Shown piece after piece: positions 33,613-45,975 of a stretch of 64,000 nucleotides of DNA. A program made the translations under genes and the position numbers. Source of the DNA: Xanthoparmelia taractica (taxonomy: Eukaryota > Ascomycota > Lecanoromycetes > Lecanorales > Parmeliaceae); NCBI GenBank assembly GCA_033085395.1, contig JANQBS010000161.1, positions 1 through 64,000 on the forward strand. The letters are read 5' to 3'. Positions within the stretch are counted from its first letter, which is position 1; every line of letters starts with the position of its first letter. The notes below the pieces were generated by a model, which was given only the letters and a program-made list of their open reading frames with translations, had not been told where the DNA came from and searched no databases.

Positions 33613-36096
33613 GCGCCTCCAACGCCAAATTCCACTCTATATTCGACTACCCTTGGCTGTGTTCACATATCGATAGAGCATAGCTCCCGTAGGAGGGCTA
33701 GTACAAACGCATAACCCACATAGTGACAGCCTCCTGCCTCAGTGATTGACGAGTCAGAAGAACCTAGAAAGACTGCCCTTATGGGGTTGGGGAGGTACTT
33801 TCAACATGCTGGACAAGTCATGGAAGAAAGATCAGGCTGGAGGATCTTGCAGATGATGATTGGGACGAATTGGCGTTGTTCTACTGGAACAAACATGGGT
33901 TCAACCCACGGGTTTTCACGTTGAGGGGATTTTATGGGAATTGAGGCAGGGGTCGAAGAAGTTGGGTGCCATGGGTTGAGACGCTCTCTATTCTGCGGTA
34001 TGAGGCTCATGAGCACTAGGGCTCGGCGGAAGAGGAAGGCCAAGGGAACAACGAGGAAGAGGGAAAAGGCATGCTGAGGCTGAGAATCGTTGCATCCTTT
34101 CTTTGGCATAATACTAGCCGGTTCAAGCTTACCTGGACGGCTCTATCCCCTCTGTTGGTCGAAAAGTGCGGTAGAATGCAAGGACAAGGTAGTCCATGGG
34201 GCGTCGTAGGGATTGAAGGTTACATCAAGCCATCGTTCTTTTTCCCCGTTGGTCTGGGCTAGTAAGAGCCGGTTTTGGGGATTCTTCACCGCTCCTTTGT
34301 CCGGTAGGAACTTTTGGATTAGATGGGATAAAAGTTAAACATGTTGTGGCGTAAGTTAGTCTAAAGGTCAAGAATTGATTATGAAGGATGGTGGATGAGT
34401 TGTTCAAAATATGGCAAAGTTGTAGTAGAGTCCAGACACAGAGAAGAAGCTAGGATGAAAGTTGGAAGAAGGCATGTCGTTGGGATGAAAAGAAAAAGAA
34501 AAAGAGAAACGATGGGCCGGGCCTAAGCATATCTGAGGCCGCTAAGCGTAGCAGCTGGGCAGGTAAAATAGTACTAGGCCAAGCGAAAAAAAGAGGCCCC
34601 GTGATTCGCCAAAAGCTCCAACCTCCCAATACGCTTGCTTGAACCTGACATGCTTTACAATCCGGCAAAATAATTCTACTTCGTACAGAGAAAATACAAC
34701 AACACCATGATCATCTTTTCACAACCTTCTTCAGGCATCGCTGCCGTAGCTGGGCCTTTGGGCTCTTCGGCTCCATCCCTCTGGCCTGGAAAAATGCGAC
34801 AGGGATCTTCCGCCAGCGAAATGAACGATCCGCTTGACACGTATGCAAGCACTACAAGCTGCATGCACCACCAACTCAATCGAATATCCCGCTATCAACC
34901 ACACCATGATCAGTATGAGCTCCTGCAGAGATACCGTACAACAACAATAATAATAATGCTCCCATTGCTCCCTTCCACGCGCATTGCATCATTACCACTC
35001 CTTTTCCCTTCCCCGACCTTCTCTTCTTTTCAATTGCCCTCCGAGCTTCCTGTCACTCTTTGACCCATTCGCCCAATTTCACCGCTGCCACTCCAACATC
35101 CCGCGCAAAAGGCGGTCACCAAAACTCAATCGCGGCACCGCGGCTCTGTCCGTTCTCCATTGGACCATCTCCGACTAAGGCAGAGATCCCGGGACAGACG
35201 AGGCGCAATTGACCGCGCACAAACATCTTTCTTCCTCGAGGACCTCGAGTCCCGAGAATCTACCTCCTCCACCAACTGAGGGCTCAATGCCTCTTCCCGT
35301 ACTGCCCTGTATACCCTACTCCATCCTGCACGATTGACGAGCTCCACGACCAGTGTATGATAAGCGATTGAGGTTGTGTTACCTTTTTTGCTGCGTTCTT
35401 GTAAGTCAACTGCTCACGCTGAACCGTGCGTTCGCAGCTAATCTGGAAGTAGTGTTACACCCCAAAAGTAATTGCGCCATTTAATCAAAGCCCTCATATA
35501 CTCCAACGGCCGTACAAAATAGATCTGGAGTCTGGGCAAGAGAAGGAAGTACACATACCAATCAGACCTCTGGGAACATATAATTACCTTATCCCGGGAG
35601 ATTCACCAATCAACAAGCGCAGCGGCTTCATCGCTGCGAATCATATTGAACGTCGCTCAGACCACGTGATAGGCGTTACTTCGGAACTGCATCACCAGAA
35701 TCATCTCCACAACATCAACCAATCACGGAAATGATGAAGGACATTGGCCGGGAATACATTTCAACGAACTTTGATAAACCCTACCTAAGCCATCCACACA
35801 TCAAGAGCAAAAGAAGTAACAAGATCTTCCATATCAGGGCGCGTGGTAGAAGGTGAGCTTGCCTGGATCGTGTGCTACCTGAATTCACTGTTCGAAGCTT
35901 CTTCACTCTTAACACTTCACTGCAGTGGCAACAACCACGCCTGGTTGCAACTTGGTGACACAAAGACACCTGGCGTAACTGCGAGGTTGTCAGAGGAGTT
36001 GCCATCGCACCATTGCTGCTTCGGTCTCTACCATGAGGTCAAGCTGACCTAGTGGCGCTTTTGCAGAACCCTCGCATCCTCAACCCCTGCACGTTG
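33613..36096. other. Gene-poor spacer with possible coding relic
   Basis: About 2.5 kb. At 33,830-33,945 a plus-strand frame reads DDDWDELALFYWNKHGFNPR before a stop, which is protein-like but isolated. Nothing else is supported. The last few hundred bases are the presumed promoter and leader of the 14-3-3-like gene. Confidence 0.35.
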
Positions 36097-37038
36097 ATGG
36101 CCTCTTCGGAGGTCGATCAGAAGTTTCTAGGCAGGTTCGCCAAAGCTACTGACAGAAGCTACCCATACCTCTCTAGCAAACTTTACAGAGTCCTAGGCCT
36201 CTCAGTCATCCTCTCCAAAAAGCTGGTCCGTGCCCGCCGACTTCGCCGACTGGACACCACCCGCGATACCAAGTCTCTGCAACTCTACCATCACATCATC
36301 TTTCTCTCACGCGAAGGTCTCTACATAATTGAGGAATATGTCCTCCCAATGGTGGAAAATACGCGCACTCACGCATTGAAAGTTCTCTGCCATAAGCTCC
36401 GCGCTAGCTTCTATCACATTTACGTTCTCTTCCACAACGAGCCATCAATCAGTCAGGCTGCTATACCCAGCTACAGTCCAACGACTGCGGAAAAAGGCAA
36501 AGCACCGGTCTACCGGAACTCAATAAGGCCCTCTCCTCCCTTCCCAGAAGGTGGGCCAGTCCAACCTATCGGGCCCCTTCCTCCCGGCCTCAGCCCGGTC
36601 TCCGTACCCAAACCTTCGGCGTCCTTCCTTCTACCAGCGCAAAACTACATCCCACGAGCGTCCGAGTGCTTCGATTACGCCTGCAAGCTCGCCGACACCT
36701 TACTCTCCGGCTCTCATCCGGTCCGCCTCTCTGTTAAGACGGAATATGCAGCCTATCTCTACGATTGCCTCCACGATGGTGAGGGTAGCAGGAGATTAGC
36801 GCAAGTAGCGATTAAAGAAGTGTACCTCGCGCAAGAGGGTATGGATGACGACATGTTCGAGGACGCGGCGGAATTAGTGGGTATACTGGGGAAGATGATG
36901 AAGCGGAGGCTTGGTGGAGCTGGCAGCCAAGGCAGTGGAAGTACTCCAAGGGCCGGCGATGGAAGTAGCCCTAGCAGCACGCCAAGACCTGGAAAGGTCG
37001 ATAAGTCCGAGAAAGAGCTACCTGACTTGCCGGATTGA
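36097..37038 (+). CDS. Divergent 14-3-3 family protein
   Basis: Single-exon model of 313 aa from ATG 36,097; the open frame extends upstream but without an ATG. The helical 14-3-3 fold is suggested by KLYRVLGLSVILSKKLVRAR, YVLPMVENTRTHALKVLC and RASFYHIYVLFHNE in the first half, and by ASECFDYACKLADTLLSGSH plus HPVRLSVKTEYAAYLYDCL (matching the THPIRLGLALNFSVFYYE helix) in the second. A Pro/Ser-rich insert of about 70 aa separates the halves and a Gly/Ser-rich tail ends the protein; both are unlike canonical 14-3-3 (about 250 aa). The basic residues that bind phosphopeptides are only partly apparent. Probably an extra, fast-evolving paralog rather than the essential gene. Confidence 0.72.
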   Translation: MASSEVDQKFLGRFAKATDRSYPYLSSKLYRVLGLSVILSKKLVRARRLRRLDTTRDTKSLQLYHHIIFLSREGLYIIEEYVLPMVENTRTHALKVLCHKLRASFYHIYVLFHNEPSISQAAIPSYSPTTAEKGKAPVYRNSIRPSPPFPEGGPVQPIGPLPPGLSPVSVPKPSASFLLPAQNYIPRASECFDYACKLADTLLSGSHPVRLSVKTEYAAYLYDCLHDGEGSRRLAQVAIKEVYLAQEGMDDDMFEDAAELVGILGKMMKRRLGGAGSQGSGSTPRAGDGSSPSSTPRPGKVDKSEKELPDLPD

Positions 37039-38824
37039 CGATAGGATGATGCTCGCTTCGGTACAAATCTCATTGCGGGAGTTGGCGCATGATTGGGGGA
37101 AAGGAGATCGGTTCTCTTGGGCTCTGGCGCAGGGAAGCACCACCCATCTAGGACGTTTCAGCCGGGAAGAGCATGTGCATATTTCTATTCTACCCTGTCC
37201 TAATTGTGGGCGGACAGCTTGATACCCTTCTCTTTGAGAGCGATTAGAGCGATTAGATAGAGAAGCTGCTTTAGATTTATATACCGTCCTCGATCAAATA
37301 CAACAACCCAGGGGTCGCGTTGTTAGTAGCGGATCCCCACCATCTTTGCAACCAACCATCCACCATTCCACCTAAACACATCACCTACAAAAACAAGATA
37401 GCACCTCCCGCCCTCACTCTCCGCGTTTCCGCAGTCAAAGCTCTACATAGGCAAAAGAAACCAAACCTGTCCTCGAAGCACCAACCCCACAATCCGCCCT
37501 GAAAGCACCCTCCCCCTCCCCCACCCCCCACCCCCAAAGTGCCCTCACCTAGCGCTCTCGACTCTCCACACTCACACCCTCAACCCGCTTCTCATTCCCT
37601 CAGCAGCTACCTCTACCTCTACTCTACCCTACATCCTTAACCCCCCCCCCCCCCCCCCCAACACCCCCTGGCCGGCGTGCTGGCAGAGACAGAGACAGAG
37701 GCAGACCTGCATTGGCATCCAGAAGCGCGGTGCGTGATGTGGGGGTTTTGCTAGGGGATTGTATGACGTACGTCTCCCCTTCCTCTCCCTCTCTCTCTTT
37801 CTCTCTCGCTCTGTCTCTCCACGTCGTTCTAAAGGCTTGATTGATTCAGATACTAATGCCCAAGCGTACCCAGGCCTGCGCCTATACCGCGGCGCCGTGA
37901 ACCACTCCTACGTCCGGAAAACATGTGACGCGAAAACGTGCGAGGGGACATGTGTGATGGGAGAGTGTCGTCTGCATAGGTTTGTGAGAGTTTGTGGTTG
38001 TGCTGTTGAGCGATGTAAGAGTGGTGTTGTGTGTGAGGGGATGGGAGGGGATGTGGGATATGGGATATGGGATATGGGATATGGGATATGGGATATGGGA
38101 TATCAAATGCGGCTGTGGGTAAGGAGTAAGGTGGAAGGAGGAAGGCGGACGCTGCTGCTAAGAGCGCGTATATTGGTGCGGTGGGTGCGGGGGGAGGGGG
38201 GGAAGTGCTACGCTACAAGAACAACGGGCGTCAGGATCGCGGATTCGGGGATAAATGTGGCTACGAAGGGCCCATCGGGTTCGGTTGGCGCGAGTCAGAG
38301 GGGCATTGGGATAAGTTCGAGTTCTGTGACTTCTACGCCGTCCTCTATTTCTATGGCCAGCACTGGACCTACAACTGGAGCATCGACAGTCACAAATCCG
38401 TTCACGACGTCTCCGGCCTCTTCTGCACCGGGGACGAGTACGAGCACGGCTCATGGATCTGGTGAAAGGGTTTGGCACTACTCAGCCCTATCATTACAGT
38501 TGGAATTTTCAGGTACGCATAAACCATCCGTCACCATAATTTCAACATAAAACACATGATGGTCCAAAGGTGGAGATTTGCATCTCGATACAAGCGTACG
38601 ATTTCGACGCAGTTTTAGATATTGAGTAACTGACAGATTTTCTACGAAGATGCAGCAGTTCAACTCAGATTCAAGTGTTCTTTCAGAAAAACGAACGTTT
38701 TGAATGGCGGACAACCAATCCTATTTTTCGCCATCACAACCAGCACGTTCTAGCATCTTGCTACCAAGCATCTACGCCCGCTCTGTTTTTCATTGTGAGG
38801 TTCACGGTACCCCAGTCTAGCTTC
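37039..38824. other. Intergenic with simple repeats; no firm gene
   Basis: About 1.8 kb. Contains a C homopolymer at about 37,639-37,659, a CTCT-rich run near 37,780-37,815 and the GGGATAT array. An open frame at 37,759-38,550 has no ATG near its start and is built over the repeat. Its Ser/Thr-rich end (about 38,300-38,450) resembles secreted-protein linkers, but no start or signal peptide can be placed. Confidence 0.4.
38055..38103. repeat. Minisatellite (GGGATAT) x7
   Basis: Seven perfect copies of the 7-bp unit GGGATAT in tandem on the plus strand. Confidence 0.95.
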
Positions 38825-39928
38825 TCAGTATAGCTTCTCCGTCATTTGCTGTTGGTATTGCAGAGCAGTGATATCATCGTATCGAGCGGGGTTGCTTGAA
38901 TTGGTGAAAGCTGGCAATGGGCCTACCGAAGTATCACGATGAGCTTTGAAAAAGAAAATTGAGGAGTAGCGAGCAGGGCAAACGCCCTCTTCTTTTCCCT
39001 TCATCGATGGCGGTACGTTGACTTGATGCAATCCTGCACGAATTCGATCGTTGGTCCACCGCTGAAAGGTGTTGCTGATATTGACGACCATTTCAGTAGG
39101 AGCATTAGGATCGCCTGGCGTAACAGGTATGAACGTCCGTGGTCGAGCTCGGTCCTCCATCTCTAGCCCGCCAACCGTATCTTGGAACAACAGTGTGATG
39201 ATACCAAAGTCAGTGTGTGGCCATGTTCTTTTTGTTTTACCATTGCTCAACACATGCAAATCGGTGGGCGGATAGTGGTTCAGGCGGATCTCACTGGCTG
39301 CAGGGATACATCGATCGACAAGCGTCCCTTTGTCCAGGTTCAAGCCAAGTTCCATGGCAGCCATGATCTGAAGACTGATGTCCTGAAAGTAGCTGTAGCA
39401 CGACTCCATTAGAGGCTTGAATTCTGGCAAGTCTTGAGTCGGCCATTTGTTGACATATTGAGTGTCATCTGGAGGGCCCGCATCGAAGAATTCCTTGACG
39501 ATCCGTCAGCAAATGGCTATGGAATAGTCGACGAGATAGCTCAAGGTTACTCGTTCATCTTTCAAATCATCGCCATTGCCCGTCTTGACGTTTTCCTTGG
39601 ACAGCTTTGCGGTGACCTCTGCGCCTTTCTGGCTCCAACCTCGCTGCGGTTTGGGACCTTTCTCGTTTTCGATCTGCCTTTTGGTTCTAAGAGGTAAACT
39701 GAACAGATCTTTGGTCTGTATTCTCATGGTCAGCATAGTTTGGTCCACCATCAGAAGAACGTGTACCCCTTGAAGATAATCTTTGATAGTTGATTCGGGC
39801 ACTCCGTGGTTGATGAGCTTCACAAAGCCATGCCTCTCAAAGCTTGCAACTAACGACTCGCCTAGCTGACGTTTTTGCGAGGCTGACCCGGTGAGGAATA
39901 AGGAGAAGTCAAGAGTAGGAAGATCCAT
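38825..39928 (-). CDS. 2-oxoglutarate/Fe(II)-dependent oxygenase
   Basis: Three-exon model, 331 aa (minus): 39,928-39,767, 39,715-39,551, 39,493-38,825. Intron 1 is 51 nt, a multiple of three without stops; intron 2 is 57 nt. MDLPTLDFSLFLTG opens the isopenicillin-N-synthase-like N domain, with FERHGFVKLINHGVPE and PKPQRGWSQKGAE. The Fe(II) triad is HTD (about His202, Asp204) and LHQV (about His265). RYSS (about Arg284) binds 2-oxoglutarate. The cytosolic enzyme would hydroxylate or desaturate a small molecule. Relatives include gibberellin oxidases, thymine dioxygenases and many cluster enzymes, so the substrate is unknown. The frame stays open upstream (ATG 40,081 possible). It is divergent from the P450 gene. 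Confidence 0.88.
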
Positions 39929-40904
39929 GCTTCCGTGTGGTCGAGCTACGTCTTTGTAAGCTTTGCGAATCAAGCTTTCTGCGTGTGAACGATGATATCG
40001 GTAGGATGGAGAATTGGATGCTTGGGTGGCCTCCTTTATTATCCTCAACGCCTTACCCAGGATATTTGATCGCTCCCCCATCACGATCAAGGAATCTTCT
40101 GGAGATCGCTCACAGCTTCCGGCATCCGACGTCGGCTTTATGAGTACTTTCCCCACCCAGAAACCCGCCAATAGGTAGCTACATCTCATTCTTGAATCTG
40201 CGGAATCGTTGCAATAGTGTCATCCTTCGGCTACACCGGGGCTGCGCTGACGTGGATGCTGCTATTCTAAGGCGTAGTAGCAATCTCGACCCAGAATAAA
40301 TGCATTGAATGCACCATCAGTAGCATTCTGAGCGATAATTACAACCAACTGTCGATCACATGCGTCTTTCTATGGATTTCCGCAATGATGGCCGCTCAAT
40401 GACTGGCGCTTTGTTCCTTTGCCGAACGTGCCATCATGAGTGGTTATTAACACATAAACTGTCTTACTCAGACACTCAGACCACAAAGGGATTTACTTAA
40501 ACTGGGGAAAGGTCTCTAGGGTAGGATGAGCCTTACATGAAGCAATTTCTGGGACAATAGAACTCACCGACTAGTAGTTTGTCATGGTTAATCATTACCC
40601 TACAGCCTTCTCAACCTCGCTGCCTGGTTCTCCTTTAGATCGATCGTGCATTCCCCCGTGAAAAGGCGGTCAATGTGAGGCTTTTTCGATGCCTAGAACA
40701 TCTCGCAAACCTGTTACCTTACTTCATCATCTGGAAAAGCTTCCGCAATCGGTGCTATTCGGCTACACAAGCGCATTCTTTAAGCGAAGCATACTGGGAC
40801 TTGAATACGACAAGCTGTCTAGGGATTTGGTCTGCCTCCTTCATCTTCTCGCAAGCTATTTCTCACAGAATTGATAGGAACAGTAAGACTTGATTGAAGT
40901 TGTC
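39929..40904. promoter_or_regulatory. Divergent promoter region between oxygenase and P450 genes
   Basis: Just under 1 kb between the starts of the 2OG oxygenase (minus) and the P450 (plus). The head-to-head layout is common for co-regulated pathway genes. No operator could be identified by eye. Confidence 0.4.
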
Positions 40905-42685
40905 ATGCATAGCTTTCTTGCAAACGTCTCTACGCTTGTAGAGTCACAGAAATCGGTTTCTGGTCTCATTGCAGCCTTCGTCATCGTTGGTTCTTATGTC
41001 TATTGGGTAGGCTTCTTTCCTCAACTGAGATTCTCTTGGTGAGGGCTAGATTCGCTAACGACCCTTCGCATGGTAGTCATCGACGTCGACAGATATCAAA
41101 CGCATACAAGGACTGTTTGAGATCCCTCAAAGCGTACCGTTTGCCGGGCATCTAGTTCTACTGGGTCAAGACCATGCCACGGCGTGTGAGCGGCTTTGGC
41201 ATAAGCACAAAAAGTCGACTTTCCAGATTCGTTTAGGCAACACACGTGCTGTGGTTGTCAACTCTTTCGATGACTGCCGCCGCATGCTAATTTCCAATCA
41301 ATCAAGCGTGATTGACAGACCGACGTTACATACAAATAGAGTAATAGCCTCCACCAAGGGGTTGACGATCGGCGCAAGTCCGTGGAATGAGTCAACGAAA
41401 CAACGGAGAAAGGCAGCTGGCACGACGCTAGCCCGGCCCAAACTGAAGGAATACCTGGACATCTTTGATCTCGAGTCTTATTGCATTGTTCGAGATCTGG
41501 AGAAGAGCAACGACTCCAACGGTGGAGAGGTCAGTGTTAAGCATCTCATCCAGCGCTATGCTCTGAACACCACTTTGACGCTTTGTTATGGAATCCGCAT
41601 GGACTCTGGGCACGAGGCGATGCTCAATGAAATCCTCGAGGTCGGCCATGCCATCTCCCTCTTGCGCGGGGCGTCTGAGAACTATCAGGATTACATACCA
41701 ATGTTGCGCTACTCTCCCAACAACGAAAAGGCCAAGCGAAGTCGAGATCTCTGCAACAGGCGTGACCAGTACCTTGATGATCTACTCGCTGCGGCCAAAG
41801 CCAACTTTACACGCGGCATCCAGAGCGACTGTGTGTACTCCACGGTCCTCAACGACGCAGAAACGAACCTCAGCCACGAAGAAATAGGCTCCGTGTGCTT
41901 ATCACTCGTGTCTGGCGGCTTTGAGACTGTACCTGGGACGTTGATATCGTGCATCGGGTCCTTGTCAACTCCAGAAAACCAGCATATACAGGAAGCGGCC
42001 TTTGAAGACATCAAGAGGTACTATCCTGACATGAGAGATGCCTGGAACATGTCTTTCCGCGAGGAAAACATCCCCTATGTCAACGCAATCATCAAAGAAA
42101 CGCTTCGTTATTACACCGTGACGCCCATGAACCTTCCGCGCAAGGCTATCAAAGACATCGACTGGGATGGATCTGTAATACCTGCAAAGACAATGATCCT
42201 CCTTAACACACAGGCCGCCAACCACGGTACGATATCCTTCCCTAAAGCCCATGATATGATGTGGATCGCTGCGTCGTATCGATGCGGAGACTGACTGTTT
42301 TTCAGATGTGTCTCACTTTGGACCCGACGCTTACGTCTTCAATCCCGCCCGTTGGCTCGATCCTTCAGCGCCCGTACCCACGGAGCAGAAAACGAGCGGT
42401 ACGCAGCATTTTGCCTTTGGAGGAGGCTCGCGTCTGTGCCCTGGGATTGCGATTGCGAACCGGCTCCTCTATACCGCCCTCGTGCGCCTCATCAGCGCCT
42501 ATCGGATCGAGGCAAGCGAGGAAGCCCCACCAACGACCCACTACGCGGACTTCAACGGCGCAAAGACGGCGCTCGTGGCCATTCCTAAGGATTTCCGAGT
42601 CAGACTCATTCCCAGAGATCCTGAAATGTTGGAAACGGTATTGGAGGAGGCACGGGGCCGGACGGCGAGAACAGGGGACGAATAG
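40905..42685 (+). CDS. Cytochrome P450, CYP504-like (phenylacetate hydroxylase type)
   Basis: Three exons, 543 aa: 40,905-41,006, 41,077-42,226, 42,306-42,685. Intron 1 has a GCTAACG branch; intron 2 runs GTACGA...TTTCAG. An N-terminal membrane anchor (GLIAAFVIVGSYVYW) places it in the ER. Signature motifs are all present: I-helix SGGFET, K-helix KETLRY, PERF-type NPARW, and heme loop FGGGSRLCPG with axial Cys at about 462. The segment FQIRLGNTRAVVVNSFDDCR followed by IDRPTLHT is close to CYP504 enzymes (PhacA/PhacB) that hydroxylate phenylacetates. Similar P450s also occur in biosynthetic clusters. The exact substrate is not determined. Neighbours are a 2OG oxygenase and an MFS transporter. 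Confidence 0.93.
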
Positions 42686-44169
42686 AGAGAGCAGGGGCTT
42701 TGTCCGAGGCTGAATAAGTGCCTCATCTCATGTACGCGTCCCATCCATTTGGTAATCATGGCGCACAGACTTCCTTGCTTGAATAGTTAGGCACAGAAAA
42801 GTTCCAGAAAGCACTCTTTTGCTTATTTGAGTCTATGTTTCTCAAATCGAGGAGATTGTTCCCATTGGTTGATTGATTGAGTCATACTAAGTGGGTTATG
42901 GGTAAGATATAGGGAGCTAGTTATAGAGGGGGGGAAAGGGGGTGGGTAACCCTGTAGTATCCGAATACTTCGTACGAAGTAGCCCTATAGGGAAACTTTT
43001 ACCTCGGATTATTTTAGCGGAAGGCCCCGATCCCATATTACAGAAACCGTAGCCCGTTAGGGGCCGCTTAAACTACCTTAGGTAATAAAGCCGCCTGAGA
43101 CACCGGATGGGCTAGGTCCCCCCCCCAAAGACCCTATTGCATAGCGTAAGTCTGCATTACCGATCACCCTCAAGGCTTTAGATACTATCTTAAGCTACAT
43201 ATATATAGCTATTTCCCTGTGAAAGCCTAATGAGAACTCGCCATTTTAATATCTTGACTTGGCGAATATCTTGGTGGAAGAGTCACGCTTATTCAGAGTT
43301 GCACCAGAATTCCTGCATTAACGCCCTCTCCCGCTCCCTGCTTGTCCGTCCGGAGGAGCAAGACGCACACCCTCTCTTCGATTGAAGAAAACAGCTGATC
43401 ATTCCAGACCAAAGTCCGAATGGCATTCACCGCCCATCCTTCTTTGTCCCTATGCAGCATCTCATCTTTGATCTGACTTCAACCGATCGGTCATTCCGGA
43501 TAACATTTTCAGATTGCCATGTCAAAATTCCCTCATGCCCGTTCAACTTCTGAAGATGACGCGGTAACTGAGGGAGCGATATCGGCGCACGTTGACAAAG
43601 AAAGTAGAAGGCTCCATTGACTGAAATTTCGGAGGCTGCTTATGTGCATGCTTACGCTATGCTATAACGCCTACATTAAAAGATGCAGAATAAGGCTCTT
43701 CTGAAGATGACGCGGTAACTGAGGGAGCGATATCGGCACACGTTGACAAAAGAAAGTAGAAGGCTCCATTGACTGACTGGCCCAGCTCTGGATCATTTTG
43801 GCCTGACTTTCCGAAGTTGATCCGAGGATACCTCAAGGTACGGACCCGACTTCCATATTTGATCGAGCTTACAAATCCCCTCAACCTCGGTATCACTGGC
43901 TTGTCCCTATCGCCTCCGTTGTTACTTGAACGATCTTACCCCTACTCTACAGTGTCGTTTCCTTATGCACCTCTAAATCCTCACCTTATCAAATGCCGCC
44001 CAAGTGGATTGGACCTACTTAATAATATCAACACTTGACACGCCTTTAAACAATTTCCCAGATCAAGCTTCATCGTCCCATCGATATTCGCCTTTAGTAG
44101 AGCATCGCGACGGCAGCGTGCTCTTTATCACGACCGCATTGTTATTGATTAGAACGCTCAGCCTCAAAC
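42686..44169. other. Intergenic with palindrome and direct repeat
   Basis: About 1.5 kb with no gene. Contains a perfect 16-bp palindrome TACTTCGTACGAAGTA at 42,966-42,981, an AT-rich patch at 43,170-43,260 and the direct repeat listed next. Confidence 0.5.
43548..43774. repeat. 76-bp direct repeat, copies 74 bp apart
   Basis: Copies at about 43,548-43,623 and 43,698-43,774 begin TTCTGAAGATGACGCGG and end GGCTCCATTGACTGA. They differ by one G-to-A change and one inserted A. The 74 bp between them is unrelated. A local duplication is the simplest explanation. Confidence 0.85.
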
Positions 44170-45791
44170 ATGTCCTCGAAAGATTGTCTTCCCGCAAAAG
44201 ATACAGAAGGCCAGATCGAGAAAGATGATTTGTCGCTAGACGACCCTACAGATCCACCAGTATCTGTTCAGATAGATGGCGGCACACAGGCTTGGCTGGC
44301 AGTCTTCGGCAGCTGGTTGCTCTTTTTCAATTCATGGTGGGTTGACTCAGTACGGCATGCATTGGCTCCATTGCCTGACGATGTGCGGTAGGGGTCTTTC
44401 CAATTCCTTCGGCGTGTTCCAAACTTATTACTCGTCCACCCTGCTGAGCAATGAGCGTTCATCCACCATCGCATGGATTGGGTCTATCCAAACCTTTTTA
44501 ACGCTGCTTACCGGTGTCTTGGCCGGCTGGCTCCTAGACTCTGGACGAATGAGGCTGGTCATGGTCACGGGTATGTTCTTGGAAGTCTTCGGCATGTTCA
44601 TGACGTCCCTTGGCTCCAAGTACTGGCAGATTCTTCTGTCCCAGGGAATCTGTGTCGGTTTAGGAAGCGGACTGTTGGCTTTGACCTCTTTGGCTATCCT
44701 TCCACTTTACTTCGTCAAACGTAGACTGCTCGCTGGCGGTATTGCGGCAACCGGGAGTGGCTTGTGTAAGTTCGACATGACAATATTTAGTAATGCTGTA
44801 GCATTGACAGCATGTAGCCGGAACGCTCTTTCCCATCATGATGAGGCGACTATTTCTTGAAGTTGGCTTTGGGTGGGCTGTGCGCATCCTGGCTTTCCTA
44901 ATGCTGGCTACATTGAGCATTGCAGTCCTGGTCATTCATCCTCGCCGGGCAATTACGGCATCTGGACCCCTGTTTCGATTAAAATGGTTCAAGGAACCAA
45001 CGTACGTTACGTTCGTCCTAGGTATGCATAGTTACCCATCATACAATATACCACTAACACAGAACGTATAGCATTCCTTTTCATTGTTGCCGCCATATAT
45101 GTTCCTTGCTTCTTCATTGAAGACTACGGATTAGCACTGGGAGTGAATCCAGATATGGCATTCTATGTCCTTAGCATCTTAAACGCTGCTACGACCGTCT
45201 GCCGCATCTTGCCAAATTGGCTTGCAGATAGGTAAGTCCAAACGGCTTCTTGTCTTCCGACCCATCTCATGCGTCTTAATCTTGTTTTAAGCCCCACCAA
45301 CAGCCCAGCCTTATCCTCCCCTAACATCTCAAACCTCGGTTGGTAGCGTTGTCTGACAGCTGCCTAGATACGGCGCGATCAACGTCCTCCTGCCTTGCTG
45401 CATCGCCACCGCCATCACGCTCTACAGCTGGCGCGCCGTGCACTCACTCGGCGGCTTGATCGGTATGAGCATAGGCTGGTCAGTCGCCACAGGTGGCCTA
45501 GTCTCCCTCGCGCCCCTCGCCATCGCCAACTTGAAAGCCGACACGTCAGAGGCAGGACGGCGCATCGGTCTCGGCTACACGATCGCCGCATTTGGCGGTC
45601 TAGTCGGCAACCCCATTGCAGCGGCCACCCGTGGCGCGACCCCTGTTCACGGCGCGAGCCACCGCGAAGCTGTACAGAAGGCATTTCAGGGCGTGTGGCT
45701 TGTTCCTGCCGGTGCGATCACGATAGCAGTGGTGCTGCTTATGGTGACGCGCTTTCTTCTTGTAGGGTTGCGTCTGAAGAGAAGAATATAG
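44170..45791 (+). CDS. MFS transporter, monocarboxylate-transporter (MCT) type
   Basis: Five exons, 442 aa: 44,170-44,336, 44,392-44,765, 44,818-45,021, 45,072-45,231, 45,368-45,791. All joins hold frame, and several introns have CTAAC-like branches. A charged N-terminus (MSSKDCLPAKDTEGQIEKDD) precedes 12 predicted membrane segments. FNSWGLSNSFGVFQTYY at the first helix pair is typical of fungal MCT-like (SLC16) permeases, as are SGTLFPIMMRRL and RILPNWLADRYG, the latter in the position of the second-half MFS motif. Such proteins move carboxylates, vitamins or cluster metabolites across the plasma membrane; the cargo is unknown. It lies 1.5 kb after the P450 and may export or import that pathway's compound. 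Confidence 0.88.
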
Positions 45792-45975
45792 GTATAGACA
45801 AAACTTTTAGTCAGTGAAGACGAGACAGATTTGGACTCTTCATAATAATAATGAAGGGACTTTTGGCAAGGCTTGGACTGTGGAAAGAGCGTGGTTTACT
45901 AGTATTAAATAACCCCCGTCTCCTTTTTTTTCCGAAGATGGCAGTGATGGCGTACATTCCAATTCCACTCCACCT

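Noticed and set aside
37759..38550. 264-codon open frame
   Set aside because: It has no ATG at its start and runs through the GGGATAT array. Composition changes sharply along its length. No signal peptide or domain; only the Ser/Thr-rich end is gene-like.
43548..43774. Target-site duplication of a transposon
   Set aside because: At 76 bp the copies are far too long for a target duplication, and the 74-bp middle has no inverted ends.
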